Assembly (NCBI RefSeq): GCF_051020765.1
Contig: NW_027469595.1
Location: 28,601-92,600, forward strand
Reading direction: 5' to 3'
Source: Lasioglossum baleicum
Taxonomy: Eukaryota; Arthropoda; Insecta; Hymenoptera; Halictidae
Length of the DNA: 64,000 bases
The position numbers were made by a program, and so were the translations under genes. Positions 1-14,650 of the stretch are shown piece by piece. Below the pieces are notes generated by a model, which worked only from the letters and a program-made list of their open reading frames with translations, was not told where the DNA came from and did no database searches. Position 1 is the first letter of the stretch, and each line of letters begins with the position of its first letter.

Positions 1-895
1 AGCGATTCCGCACAGAAATACACTTCTGATACGAAGAATCGTCGAATCTGACATAAGGTCGAATAAATGGTGATCGTGCTTGCCGAATCGGAGTTTCTGT
101 GCCAATTTCGCTTCGTTGCATGCAAACCCACTGATCTAGCACGCAAAACAGCGATTCCGCACAGAAATACGCTTCTGAAACGAAGAATCGTCGAATCTGA
201 CATAAGCTCGAATAAATCGTAATCGTGCTTGCCGAATCGGGAGTTTCTGTGCCAATTTCGCATATTTGCATGTAAATGCACTGATCTAGCACGCGAAACA
301 ACGATTCCGCACAGAAATACACTTCGGAAACGAAGAATCGTCGAATCTGACATAAGCTCGAATAAATCGTGATCGTGCTTGCCGAATCGGAGTTTCTGTG
401 CCAATTTAGCATATTTGCATGCAAACCCACTGATCTAGCACGCAAAACAGCGATTCCGCACAGAAATACTCTTCTGAAATGAAGAATCGTCGAATCCAAC
501 ATAAGATCGAATAAATCGTGATCGTGCTTGCCGCATCGGAGTTTCTGTGCCAATTTCGCTTCGTTGCATGTAAATGCACTGATCTAGCACGCGAAACAAC
601 GATTCCGCACAGAAATACACTTCTGAAACGAAGAATCGTCGAATCTGACATAAGCTCGAATAAATCGTGATCGTGGTGCCGCACCGGAGTTTCTGTGCCA
701 ATTTCGCTTCGTTGCATGCAAATGCACTGATGTAGCACGCGAAACAGCGATTCCGCTCAGAAATACACTTCTGAAACGAAGAATCGTCGAATCTGACATA
801 AGCTCGAATAAATCGTGATCGTGCTAGCAGAATCGGAGTTTCTGTGCCAATTTCGCATATTTGCATGCAAATGCACTGATCTAGCACGCGAAACA

Positions 896-1044
896 GCGAT
901 TCCGCACAGAAATACACTTCTGAAACGAAGAATCGTCGAATCTGACGTAAGCTCGAATAAATCGTGATCGTGCTTGCCGCACCGGAGTTTCTGTGCCAAT
1001 TTCGCTACGTTGCATGCAAATGCACTGATCTAGCACGCGAAACA
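896..1044. repeat. Representative satellite monomer (149 bp)
   Basis: One full unit, given as a reference for phase. In order it holds GCGATTCCGCACAG, a TTCTGAAACGAAG block, GTCGAATCTGAC, a doubled ATCGTG hexamer, the variable block GCTTGCCG(A/C)A(T/C)CGG, TTTCTGTGC, TTTCGC, a dimorphic box followed by TGCATGCAAATGC, then CTGATCTAGCACGCGAAACA. The 149-bp length is close to the DNA length on one nucleosome core (147 bp). Confidence 0.9.
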
Positions 1045-3049
1045 GCGATTCCGCACAGAAATACACTTCGGAAACGAAGAATCGTCGAATCTGACATAAG
1101 CTCGAATAAATCGTGATCGTGCTTGCCGAATCGGAGTTTCTGTGCCAATTTCGCATATTTGCATGCAAACTCACTGATCTAGCACGCGAAACAGCGATTC
1201 CGCACAGAAATACACTTCTGATATGAAGAATCGTCGAATCCAACATAAGATCGAATAAATCGTGATCGTGCTTGCCGCATCGGAGTTTCTGTGCCAATTT
1301 CGCTTCGTTGCATGCAAATGCACTGATCTGGCACGCGAAACAACGATTCCGCACAGAAATACACATCTGAAACGAAGAATCGTCGAATCTGACATAAGCT
1401 CGAATAAATCGTGATCGTGTTTGCCGCACCGGAGTTTCTGTGCCAATTTCGCTTCGTTGCATGCAAATGCACTGATCTAGGACGCGAAACAGCGATTCCG
1501 CACAGAAATACACTTCTGAAACGAAGAATCGTCGAATCTGACATAAGGTCGAATAAATGGTGATCGTGCTTGCCGAATCGGAGTTTCTGTGCCAATTTCG
1601 CATATTTGCATGCAAACCCACTGATCTAGCACGCGAAACAGCGATTCCGCACAGAAATACACTTCTGAAACGAAGAATCGTCGAATTTGACATAACCTCG
1701 AATGAATCGTGATCGTTCTTGCCGAATCGAAGTTTCTGTGCCAATTTCGCATATTTGCATGCAAACTCACTGATCTACCACGCGAAACAGCGATTCCGCA
1801 CAGAAATACACTTCTGAAACGAAGAATCGTCGAGTCTGACATAAGCTCGAATAAATTGTGATCTGCTTGCCGAATCGGAGTTTCTGTGGCAATTTCGCAT
1901 ATTTGCATGCAAATGCACTGATCTAGCACGCGAAACAGCGATTCCGCACAGAAATACACTTCTGAAACGAAGAATCGTCGAATCTGACAGAAGCTCGAAT
2001 AAATCGTGATCGTGCTAGCAGAATCGGAGTTTCTGTGCCAATTTCGCTTCGTTGCATGCAAATGCACTGATCTAGCACGCGAAACAGCGATTCCGCACAG
2101 AAATACACTTCTGAAACGAAGAATCGTCGAATCTGACATAAGGTCGAATAAATGGTGATCGTGCTTGCCGAATCGGAGTTTCTGTGCCAATTTCGCATAT
2201 TTGCATGCAAACCCACTGATCTAGCACGCAAAACAGCGATACCGTACAGAAATACACTTCTGAAACGAAGAATCGTCGAGTCTGACATAAGCTCGAATAA
2301 ATCGTGATCGTGCTAGCAGAATCGGAGTTTCTGTGCCAATTTCGCTTTGTTGCATGCAAATGCACTGATCTAGCACGCGAAACAGCGATTCCGCACAGAA
2401 ATACACTTCTGAAACGAAGAATCGTCGAATCTGACATAAGGTCGAATAAATCGTGATCGTGCTTGCCGCACCGGAGTTTCTGTGCCAATTTCGCTTCGTT
2501 GCATGCAAATGCACTGATCTAGCACGCGAAACAGCGATTCCGCACAGAAATACACTTCGGAAACGAAGAATCGTCGAATCTGACATAAGCTCAAATAAAT
2601 CGTGATCGTGGTGCCGCACCGGAGTTTCTGTGCCAATTTCGCTTCGTTGCATGCAAATGCACTAATGTAGCACGCGAAACAGCGATTCCGCTCAGAAATA
2701 CACTTCTGAAACGAAGAATCGTCGAATCTGACATAAACTCGAATAAATCGTGATCGTGCTAGCAGAATCGGAGTTTCTGTGCCAATTTCGCATATTTGCA
2801 TGGAAATGCACTGATCTAGCACGCGAAACAGCGATTCCGCACAGAAATACACTTCTGAAACGAAGAATCGTCGAATCTGACATAAGCTCGAATAAATCGT
2901 GATCGTGCTTGCCGCACCGGAGTTTCTGTGCCAATTTCGCTTCGTTGCATGCAAATGCACTGATCTAGCACGCGAAACAGCGATTCCGCACAGAAATACA
3001 CTTCGGAAACGAAGAATCGTCGAATCTGACATAAGCTCGAATAAATCGT

Positions 3050-5640
3050 GATCGTGCTTGCCGCATCGGAGTTTCTGTGCCAATTTCGCTTCGTTGCATG
3101 TAAATGCACTGATCTAGCACGCGAAACAACGATTCCGTACAGAAATACACTTCTGAAACGAAGAATCGTCGAGTCTGACATAAGCTCGAATAAATCGGGA
3201 TCGTGCTAGCAGAATCGGAGTTTCTGTGCCAATTTCGCATATTTGCATGCAAATGCACTGATTTAGCACGCGAAGCAGCGATTCCGCACAGAAATACACT
3301 TCTGAAACGAAGAATCGTCGAATCTGACATAAGCTCGAATAAATCGTGATCGTGCTTGCCGCACCGGAGTTTCTGTGCCAATTTCGCATATTTGCATGCA
3401 AACCCACTGATCTAGCACGCAAAACAGCGATTCCGCACAGAAATACTCTTCTGATATGAAGAATCGTTGAATCCAACATAAGATCGAATAAATCGTGCTT
3501 GCCGCATCGGAGTTTCTGTGCCAATTTCGCTTCGTTGCATGTAAATGCACTGATCTAGCACGCGAAACAACGATTCCGCACAGAAATACACTTCTGAAAC
3601 GAAGAATCGTCGAATCTGACATAAGCTCGAATAAATCGTGATCGTGCTTGCCGCACCGGAGTTTCTGTGCCAATTTCGCTTCGTTGCATGCAAATGCACT
3701 GATCTAACACGCGAAACAGCGATTCCGCACAGAAATACACTTCTGATACGAAGAATCGTCGAATCTGACATAAGGTCGAATAAATGGTGATCGTGCTTGC
3801 CGAATCGGAGTTTCTGTGCCAATTTCGCATATCTGCATGCAAACTCACTGATCTAGCACGCAAAACAGCGATTCCGGACAGAAATACTCTTCTGATATGA
3901 AGAATCGTCGAATCCAACATAAGATCGAATAAATCGTGATCGTGCTTGCCGCATCGGAGTTTCTGTGCCAATTTCGCTTCGTTGCATGTAAATGCACTGA
4001 TCTAGCACGCGAAACAACGATTCCGTACAGAAATACACTTCTGAAACGAAGAATCGTCGAGTCTGACATAAGCTCGAATAAATCGGGATCGTGCTAGCAG
4101 AATCGGAGTTTCTGTGCCAATTTCGCATATTTGCATGCAAATGCACTGATTTAGCACGCGAAACAGCGATTCCGCACAGAAATACACTTCTGAAACGAAG
4201 AATCGTCGAATCTGACATAAGCTCGAATAAATCGTGATCGTGCTTGCCGCATCAGAGTTTCTGTACCAATTTCGCGTCGTTGCATGCAAATGCACTGATC
4301 TAGCACGCGAAAGAACGATTCCGCACAGAAATACACTTCTGAAACGAAGAATCGTCGAATTTTACATAACCTCGAATGAATCGTGATCGTTCTTGCCGAA
4401 TCGAAGTTTCTGTGCCAATTTCGCATATTTGCATGCAAACTCACTGATCTACCACGCGAAACAGCGATTCCGCACAGAAATACACTTCTGAAACGAAGAA
4501 TCGTCGAGTCTGACATAAGCTCGAATAAATTGTGATCTGCTTGCCGAATCGGAGTTTCTGTGGCAATTTCGCATATTTGCATGCAAATGCACTGATCTAG
4601 CACGCGAAACAGCGATTCCGCACAGAAATACACTTCTGAAACGAAGAATCGTCGAATCTGACAGAAGCTCGAATAAATCGTGATCGTGCTATCAGAATCG
4701 GAGTTTCTGTGCCAATTTCGCTTCGTTGCATGCAAATGCACTGATCTGGCACGCGAAACAACGATTCCGCACAGAAATACACTTCTGAAACGAAGAACCG
4801 TCGAATCTGACATAAGGTCGAATAAATGGTGATCGTGCTTGCCGAATCGGAGTTTCTGTGCCAATTTCGCATATTTGCATGCAAACCCACTGATCTAGCA
4901 CGCAAAACAGCGATACCGTACAGAAATACACTTCTGAAACGAAGAATCGTCGAGTCTGACATAAGCTCGAATAAATCGTGATCGTGCTAGCAGAATCGGA
5001 GTTTCTGTGCCAATTTCGCTTTGTTGCATGCAAATGCACTGATCTAGCACGCGAAACAGCGATTCCGCACAGAAATACACTTCTGAAACGAAGAATCGTC
5101 GAATCTGACATAAGGTCGAATAAATGGTGATCGTGCTTGCCGCATCGGTGTTTCTGTGCCAATTTCGCTTCGTTGCATGTAAATGCACTGATCTAGCACG
5201 CGAAACAACGATTCCGCACAGAAATACACTTCTGAAACGAAGAATCGTCGAATCTGACATAAGCTCAAATAAATCGTGATCGTGGTGCCGCACCGGAGTT
5301 TCTGTGCCAATTTCGCTTCGTTGCATGCAAATGCACTAATGTAGCACGCGAAACAGCGATTCCGCTCAGAAATACACTTCTGAAACGAAGAATCGTCGAA
5401 TCTGACATAAACTCGAATAAATCGTGATCGTGCTAGCAGAATCGGAGTTTCTGTGCCAATTTCGCATATTTGCATGCAAATGCACTGATCTAGCACGCGA
5501 AACAGCGATTCCGCACAGAAATACACTTCTGAAACGAAGAATCGTCGAATCTGACATAAGCTCGAATAAATCGTGATCGTGCTTGCCGCACCGGAGTTTC
5601 TGTGCCAATTTCGCTTCGTTGCATGCAAATGCACTGATCT
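3050..5640. repeat. Higher-order satellite block A, copy 1
   Basis: This segment of about 17 monomers recurs at 10490-13080 with an offset of 7440 bp, including rare shared variants such as the 6-bp deletion at about 3491 (partner at about 10931). Limits are approximate, taken from where shared variants stop matching. It shows duplication of a multi-kilobase block rather than homogenisation monomer by monomer. Confidence 0.75.
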
Positions 5641-8600
5641 AGCACGCGAAACAACGATTCCGCACAGAAATACACTTCTGAAACGAAGAATCGTCGAATC
5701 TGACATAAGGTCGAATAAATGGTGATCGTGCTTGCCGAATCGGAGTTTCTGTACCAATTTCGCATATTTGCATGCAAACTCACTGATCTAGCACGCAAAA
5801 CAGCGATTCCGCACAGAAATACTCTTCTGATATGAAGAATCGTCGAATCCAACATAAGATCGAATAAATCGTGATCGTGCTTGCCGCATCGGAGTTTCTG
5901 TGCCAATTTCGCTTCGTTGCATGTAAATGCACTGATCTAGCACGCGAAACAACGATTCCGTACAGAAATACACTTCTGAAACGAAGAATCGTCGAGTCTG
6001 ACATAAGCTCGAATAAATCGGGATCGTGCTAGCAGAATCGGAGTTTCTGTGCCAATTTCGCATATTTGCATGCAAATGCACTGATTTAGCACGCGAAGCA
6101 GCGATTCCGCACAGAAATACACTTCTGAAACGAAGAATCGTCGAATCTGACATAAGCTCGAATAAATCGTGATCGTGCTTGCCGCACCGGAGTTTCTGTG
6201 CCAATTTCGCATATTTGCATGCAAACCCACTGATCTAGCACGCAAAACAGCGATTCCGCACAGAAATACTCTTCTGATATGAAGAATCGTCGAATCCAAC
6301 ATAAGATCGAATAAATCGTGATCGTGCTTGCCGCATCGGAGTTTCTGTGCCAATTTCGCTTCGTTGCATGTAAATGCACTGATCTAGCACGCGAAACAAC
6401 GATTCCGCACAGAAATACACTTCTGAAACGAAGAATCGTCGAATCTGACATAAGCTCGAATAAATCGTGATCGTGCTTGCCGCACCGGAGTTTCTGTGCC
6501 AATTTCGCTACGTTGCATGCAAATGCACTGATCTAGCACGCGAAACAGCGATTCCGCACAGAAATACACTTCGGAAACGAAGAATCGTCGAATCTGACAT
6601 AAGCTCGAATAAATCGTGATCGTGCTTGCCGAATCGGAGTTTCTGTGCCAATTTCGCATATTTGCATGCAAACTCACTGATCTAGCACGCGAAACAGCGA
6701 TTCCGCACAGAAATACACTTCTGATATGAAGAATCGTCGAATCCAACATAAGATCGAATAAATCGTGATCGTGCTTGCCGCATCGGAGTTTCTGTGCCAA
6801 TTTCGCTTCGTTGCATGCAAATGCACTGATCTGGCACGCGAAACAACGATTCCGCACAGAAATACACATCTGAAACGAAGAATCGTCGAATCTGACATAA
6901 GCTCGAATAAATCGGGATCGTGCTAGCAGAATCGGAGTTTCTGTGCCAATTTCGCATATTTGCATGCAAATGCACTGATTTAGCACGCGAAGCAGCGATT
7001 CCGCACAGAAATACACTTCTGAAACGAAGAATCGTCGAATCTGACATAAGCTCGAATAAATCGTGATCGTGCTTGCCGCACCGGAGTTTCTGTGCCAATT
7101 TCGCATATTTGCATGCAAACCCACTGATCTAGCACGCAAAACAGCGATTCCGCACAGAAATACTCTTCTGATATGAAGAATCGTCGAATCCAACATAAGA
7201 TCGAATAAATCGTGATCGTGCTTGCCGCATCGGAGTTTCTGTGCCAATTTCGCTTCGTTGCATGTAAATGCACTGATCTAGCACGCGAAACAACGATTCC
7301 GCACAGAAATACACTTCTGAAACGAAGAATCGTCGAATCTGACATAAGCTCGAATAAATCGTGATCGTGCTTGCCGCACCGGAGTTTCTGTGCCAATTTC
7401 GCTACGTTGCATGCAAATGCACTGATCTAGCACGCGAAACAGCGATTCCGCACAGAAATACACTTCGGAAACGAAGAATCGTCGAATCTGACATAAGCTC
7501 GAATAAATCGTGATCGTGCTTGCCGAATCGGAGTTTCTGTGCCAATTTCGCATATTTGCATGCAAACTCACTGATCTAGCACGCGAAACAGCGATTCCGC
7601 ACAGAAATACACTTCTGATATGAAGAATCGTCGAATCCAACATAAGATCGAATAAATCGTGATCGTGCTTGCCGCATCGGAGTTTCTGTGCCAATTTCGC
7701 TTCGTTGCATGCAAATGCACTGATCTGGCACGCGAAACAACGATTCCGCACAGAAATACACATCTGAAACGAAGAATCGTCGAATCTGACATAAGCTCGA
7801 ATAAATCGTGATCGTGTTTGCCGCACCGGAGTTTCTGTGCCAATTTCGCTTCGTTGCATGCAAATGCACTGATCTAGGACGCGAAACAGCGATTCCGCAC
7901 AGAAATACACTTCTGAAACGAAGAATCGTCGAATCTGACATAAGGTCGAATAAATGGTGATCGTGCTTGCCGAATCGGAGTTTCTGTGCCAATTTCGCAT
8001 ATTTGCATGCAAACCCACTGATCTAGCACGCGAAACAGCGATTCCGCACAGAAATACACTTCTGAAACGAAGAATCGTCGAATTTGACATAACCTCGAAT
8101 GAATCGTGATCGTTCTTGCCGAATCGAAGTTTCTGTGCCAATTTCGCATATTTGCATGCAAACTCACTGATCTACCACGCAAAACAGCGATTCCGCACAG
8201 AAATACACTTCTGATATGAAGAATCGTCGAATCCAACATAAGATCGAATAAATCGTGATCGTGCTTGCCGCATCGGAGTTTCTGTGCCAATTTCGCTTCG
8301 TTGCATGCAAATGCACTGATCTGGCACGCGAAACAACGATTCCGCACAGAAATACACATCTGAAACGAAGAATCGTCGAATCTGACATAAGCTCGAATAA
8401 ATCGTGATCGTGTTTGCCGCACCGGAGTTTCTGTGCCAATTTCGCTTCGTTGCATGCAAATGCACTGATCTAGGACGCGAAACAGCGATTCCGCACAGAA
8501 ATACACTTCTGAAACGAAGAATCGTCGAATCTGACATAAGGTCGAATAAATGGTGATCGTGCTTGCCGAATCGGAGTTTCTGTGCCAATTTCGCATATTT

Positions 8601-10489
8601 GCATGCAAACCCACTGATCTAGCACGCGAAACAGCGATTCCGCACAGAAATACACTTCTGAAACGAAGAATCGTCGAATTTGACATAACCTCGAATGAAT
8701 CGTGATCGTTCTTGCCGAATCGAAGTTTCTGTGCCAATTTCGCATATTTGCATGCAAACTCACTGATCTACCACGCGAAACAGCGATTCCGCACAGAAAT
8801 ACACTTCTGAAACGAAGAATCGTCGAGTCTGACATAAGCTCGAATAAATTGTGATCTGCTTGCCGAATCGGAGTTTCTGTGGCAATTTCGCATATTTGCA
8901 TGCAAATGCACTGATCTAGCACGCGAAACAGCGATTCCGCACAGAAATACACTTCTGAAACGAAGAATCGTCGAATCTGACAGAAGCTCGAATAAATCGT
9001 GATCGTGCTAGCAGAATCGGAGTTTCTGTGCCAATTTCGCTTCGTTGCATGCAAATGCACTGATCTAGCACGCGAAACAGCGATTCCGCACAGAAATACA
9101 CTTCTGAAACGAAGAATCGTCGAATCTGACATAAGGTCGAATAAATGGTGATCGTGCTTGCCGAATCGGAGTTTCTGTGCCAATTTCGCATATTTGCATG
9201 CAAACCCACTGATCTAGCACGCAAAACAGGGATACCGTACAGAAATACACTTCTGAAACGAAGAATCGTCGAGTCTGACATAAGCTCGAATAAATCGTGA
9301 TCGTGCTAGCAGAATCGGAGTTTCTGTGCCAATTTCGCTTTGTTGCATGCAAATGCACTGATCTAGCACGCGAAACAGCGATTCCGCACAGAAATACACT
9401 TCTGAAACGAAGAATCGTCGAATCTGACATAAGGTCGAATAAATCGTGATCGTGCTGGCCGCACCGGAGTTTCTGTGCCAATTTCGCTTCGTTGCATGCA
9501 AATGCACTGATCTAGCACGCGAAACAGCGATTCCGCACAGAAATACACTTCGGAAACGAAGAATCGTCGAATCTGACATAAGCTCAAATAAATCGTGATC
9601 GTGGTGCCGCACCGGAGTTTCTGTGCCAATTTCGCTTCGTTGCATGCAAATGCACTAATGTAGCACGCGAAACAGCGATTCCGCTCAGAAATACACTTCT
9701 GAAACGAAGAATCGTCGAATCTGACATAAACTCGAATAAATCGTGATCGTGCTAGCAGAATCGGAGTTTCTGTGCCAATTTCGCATATTTGCATGCAAAT
9801 GCACTGATCTAGCATGCGAAACAGCGATTCCGCACAGAAATACACTTCTGAAACGAAGAATCGTCGAATCTGACATAAGCTCGAATAAATCGTGATCGTG
9901 CTTGCCGCACCGGAGTTTCTGTGCCAATTTCGCTTCGTTGCATGCAAATGCACTGATCTAGCACGCGAAACAGCGATTCCGCACAGAAATACACTTCGGA
10001 AACGAAGAATCGTCGAATCTGACATAAGCTCGAATAAATCGTGATCGTGCTAGCAGAATCGGAGTTTCTGTGCCAATTTCGCATATTTGCATGCAAATGC
10101 ACTGATCTAGCACGCGAAACAGCGATTCCGCACAGAAATACACTTCTGAAACGAAGAATCGTCGAATCTGACATAAGGTCGAATAAATGGTGATCGTGCT
10201 TGCCGCACCGGAGTTTCTGTGCCAATTTCGCTTCGTTGCATGCAAATGCACTGATCTAGCACGCGAAACAACGATTCCGCACAGAAATACACTTCTGAAA
10301 CGAAGAATCGTCGAATCTGACATAAGGTCGAATAAATGGTGATCGTGCTTGCCGAATCGGAGTTTCTGTACCAATTTCGCATATTTGCATGCAAACTCAC
10401 TGATCTAGCACGCAAAACAGCGATTCCGCACAGAAATACTCTTCTGATATGAAGAATCGTCGAATCCAACATAAGATCGAATAAATCGT

Positions 10490-13080
10490 GATCGTGCTTG
10501 CCGCATCGGAGTTTCTGTGCCAATTTCGCTTCGTTGCATGTAAATGCACTGATCTAGCACGCGAAACAACGATTCCGTACAGAAATACACTTCTGAAACG
10601 AAGAATCGTCGAGTCTGACATAAGCTCGAATAAATCGGGATCGTGCTAGCAGAATCGGAGTTTCTGTGCCAATTTCGCATATTTGCATGCAAATGCACTG
10701 ATTTAGCACGCGAAGCAGCGATTCCGCACAGAAATACACTTCTGAAACGAAGAATCGTCGAATCTGACATAAGCTCGAATAAATCGTGATCGTGCTTGCC
10801 GCACCGGAGTTTCTGTGCCAATTTCGCATATTTGCATGCAAACCCACTGATCTAGCACGCAAAACAGCGATTCCGCACAGAAATACTCTTCTGATATGAA
10901 GAATCGTCGAATCCAACATAAGATCGAATAAATCGTGCTTGCCGCATCGGAGTTTCTGTGCCAATTTCGCTTCGTTGCATGTAAATGCACTGATCTAGCA
11001 CGCGAAACAACGATTCCGCACAGAAATACACTTCTGAAACGAAGAATCGTCGAATCTGACATAAGCTCGAATAAATCGTGATCGTGCTTGCCGCACCGGA
11101 GTTTCTGTGCCAATTTCGCTTCGTTGCATGCAAATGCACTGATCTAACACGCGAAACAGCGATTCCGCACAGAAATACACTTCTGATACGAAGAATCGTC
11201 GAATCTGACATAAGGTCGAATAAATGGTGATCGTGCTTGCCGAATCGGAGTTTCTGTGCCAATTTCGCATATCTGCATGCAAACTCACTGATCTAGCACG
11301 CAAAACAGCGATTCCGGACAGAAATACTCTTCTGATATGAAGAATCGTCGAATCCAACATAAGATCGAATAAATCGTGATCGTGCTTGCCGCATCGGAGT
11401 TTCTGTGCCAATTTCGCTTCGTTGCATGTAAATGCACTGATCTAGCACGCGAAACAACGATTCCGTACAGAAATACACTTCTGAAACGAAGAATCGTCGA
11501 GTCTGACATAAGCTCGAATAAATCGGGATCGTGCTAGCAGAATCGGAGTTTCTGTGCCAATTTCGCATATTTGCATGCAAATGCACTGATTTAGCACGCG
11601 AAACAGCGATTCCGCACAGAAATACACTTCTGAAACGAAGAATCGTCGAATCTGACATAAGCTCGAATAAATCGTGATCGTGCTTGCCGCATCAGAGTTT
11701 CTGTACCAATTTCGCGTCGTTGCATGCAAATGCACTGATCTAGCACGCGAAAGAACGATTCCGCACAGAAATACACTTCTGAAACGAAGAATCGTCGAAT
11801 TTTACATAACCTCGAATGAATCGTGATCGTTCTTGCCGAATCGAAGTTTCTGTGCCAATTTCGCATATTTGCATGCAAACTCACTGATCTACCACGCGAA
11901 ACAGCGATTCCGCACAGAAATACACTTCTGAAACGAAGAATCGTCGAGTCTGACATAAGCTCGAATAAATTGTGATCTGCTTGCCGAATCGGAGTTTCTG
12001 TGGCAATTTCGCATATTTGCATGCAAATGCACTGATCTAGCACGCGAAACAGCGATTCCGCACAGAAATACACTTCTGAAACGAAGAACCGTCGAATCTG
12101 ACATAAGGTCGAATAAATGGTGATCGTGCTATCAGAATCGGAGTTTCTGTGCCAATTTCGCTTCGTTGCATGCAAATGCACTGATCTGGCACGCGAAACA
12201 ACGATTCCGCACAGAAATACACTTCTGAAACGAAGAACCGTCGAATCTGACATAAGGTCGAATAAATGGTGATCGTGCTTGCCGAATCGGAGTTTCTGTG
12301 CCAATTTCGCATATTTGCATGCAAACCCACTGATCTAGCACGCAAAACAGCGATACCGTACAGAAATACACTTCTGAAACGAAGAATCGTCGAGTCTGAC
12401 ATAAGCTCGAATAAATCGTGATCGTGCTAGCAGAATCGGAGTTTCTGTGCCAATTTCGCTTTGTTGCATGCAAATGCACTGATCTAGCACGCGAAACAGC
12501 GATTCCGCACAGAAATACACTTCTGAAACGAAGAATCGTCGAATCTGACATAAGGTCGAATAAATGGTGATCGTGCTTGCCGCATCGGTGTTTCTGTGCC
12601 AATTTCGCTTCGTTGCATGTAAATGCACTGATCTAGCACGCGAAACAACGATTCCGCACAGAAATACACTTCTGAAACGAAGAATCGTCGAATCTGACAT
12701 AAGCTCAAATAAATCGTGATCGTGGTGCCGCACCGGAGTTTCTGTGCCAATTTCGCTTCGTTGCATGCAAATGCACTAATGTAGCACGCGAAACAGCGAT
12801 TCCGCTCAGAAATACACTTCTGAAACGAAGAATCGTCGAATCTGACATAAACTCGAATAAATCGTGATCGTGCTAGCAGAATCGGAGTTTCTGTGCCAAT
12901 TTCGCATATTTGCATGCAAATGCACTGATCTAGCACGCGAAACAGCGATTCCGCACAGAAATACACTTCTGAAACGAAGAATCGTCGAATCTGACATAAG
13001 CTCGAATAAATCGTGATCGTGCTTGCCGCACCGGAGTTTCTGTGCCAATTTCGCTTCGTTGCATGCAAATGCACTGATCT
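10490..13080. repeat. Higher-order satellite block A, copy 2
   Basis: Partner of 3050-5640 at an offset of 7440 bp. The copies are almost identical except for a short patch near 12060-12120, where one monomer carries variants of its neighbour. That patch suggests local gene conversion after the block duplicated. Confidence 0.75.
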
Positions 13081-14650
13081 AGCACGCGAAACAGCGATTC
13101 CGCACAGAAATACACTTCGGAAACGAAGAATCGTCGAATCTGACATAAGCTCGAATAAATCGTGATCGTGCTAGCAGAATCGGAGTTTCTGTGCCAATTT
13201 CGCATATTTGCATGCAAATGCACTGATCTAGCACGCGAAACAGCGATTCCGCACAGAAATACACTTCTGAAACGAAGAATCGTCGAATCTGACATAAGGT
13301 CGAATAAATGGTGATCGTGCTTGCCGCACCGGAGTTTCTGTGCCAATTTCGCTTCGTTGCATGCAAATGCACTGATCTAGCACGCAAAACAACGATTCCG
13401 CACAGAAATACACTTCTGAAACGAAGAATCGTCGAATCTGACATAAGGTCGAATAAATGGTGATCGTGCTTGCCGAATCGGAGTTTCTGTACCAATTTCG
13501 CATATTTGCATGCAAACTCACTGATCTAGCACGCAAAACAGCGATTCCGCACAGAAATACTCTTCTGATATGAAGAATCGTCGAATCCAACATAAGATCG
13601 AATAAATCGTGATCGTGCTTGCCGCATCGGAGTTTCTGTGCCAATTTCGCTTCGTTGCATGTAAATGCACTGATCTAGCACGCGAAACAACGATTCCGTA
13701 CAGAAATACACTTCTGAAACGAAGAATCGTCGAGTCTGACATAAGCTCGAATAAATCGGGATCGTGCTAGCAGAATCGGAGTTTCTGTGCCAATTTCGCA
13801 TATTTGCATGCAAATGCACTGATTTAGCACGCGAAGCAGCGATTCCGCACAGAAATACACTTCTGAAACGAAGAATCGTCGAGTCTGACATAAGCTCGAA
13901 TAAATCGTGATCGTGCTAGCAGAATCGGAGTTTCTGTGCCAATTTCGCATATTTGCATGCAAATGCACTGATCTAGCACGCGAAACAGCGATTCCGCACA
14001 GAAATACACTTCTGAAACGAAGAATCGTCGAATCTGACATAAGGTCGAATAAATGGTGATCGTGCTTGCCGCACCGGAGTTTCTGTGCCAATTTCGCTTC
14101 GTTGCATGCAAATGCACTGATCTAGCACGCGAAACAACGATTCCGCACAGAAATACACTTCTGAAACGAAGAATCGTCGAATCTGACATAAGGTCGAATA
14201 AATGGTGATCGTGCTTGCCGAATCGGAGTTTCTGTACCAATTTCGCATATTTGCATGCAAACTCACTGATCTAGCACGCAAAACAGCGATTCCGCACAGA
14301 AATACTCTTCTGATATGAAGAATCGTCGAATCCAACATAAGATCGAATAAATCGTGATCGTGCTTGCCGCATCGGAGTTTCTGTGCCAATTTCGCTTCGT
14401 TGCATGTAAATGCACTGATCTAGCACGCGAAACAACGATTCCGTACAGAAATACACTTCTGAAACGAAGAATCGTCGAGTCTGACATAAGCTCGAATAAA
14501 TCGGGATCGTGCTAGCAGAATCGGAGTTTCTGTGCCAATTTCGCATATTTGCATGCAAATGCACTGATTTAGCACGCGAAGCAGCGATTCCGCACAGAAA
14601 TACACTTCTGAAACGAAGAATCGTCGAATCTGACATAAGCTCGAATAAAT
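11200..14650. repeat. Higher-order satellite block B, copy 1
   Basis: About 23 monomers that recur at 15820-19270 with a constant offset of 4617 bp (31 monomers minus 2 bp). The block overlaps block A copy 2, so the same DNA took part in more than one duplication. Limits are approximate. Confidence 0.75.

Noticed and set aside
714..732. CENP-B box in the CTTCGTTG monomer variant
   Set aside because: The first eight bases match the primate box, but the essential CGGG half is absent (CAAA instead), so I do not call it.
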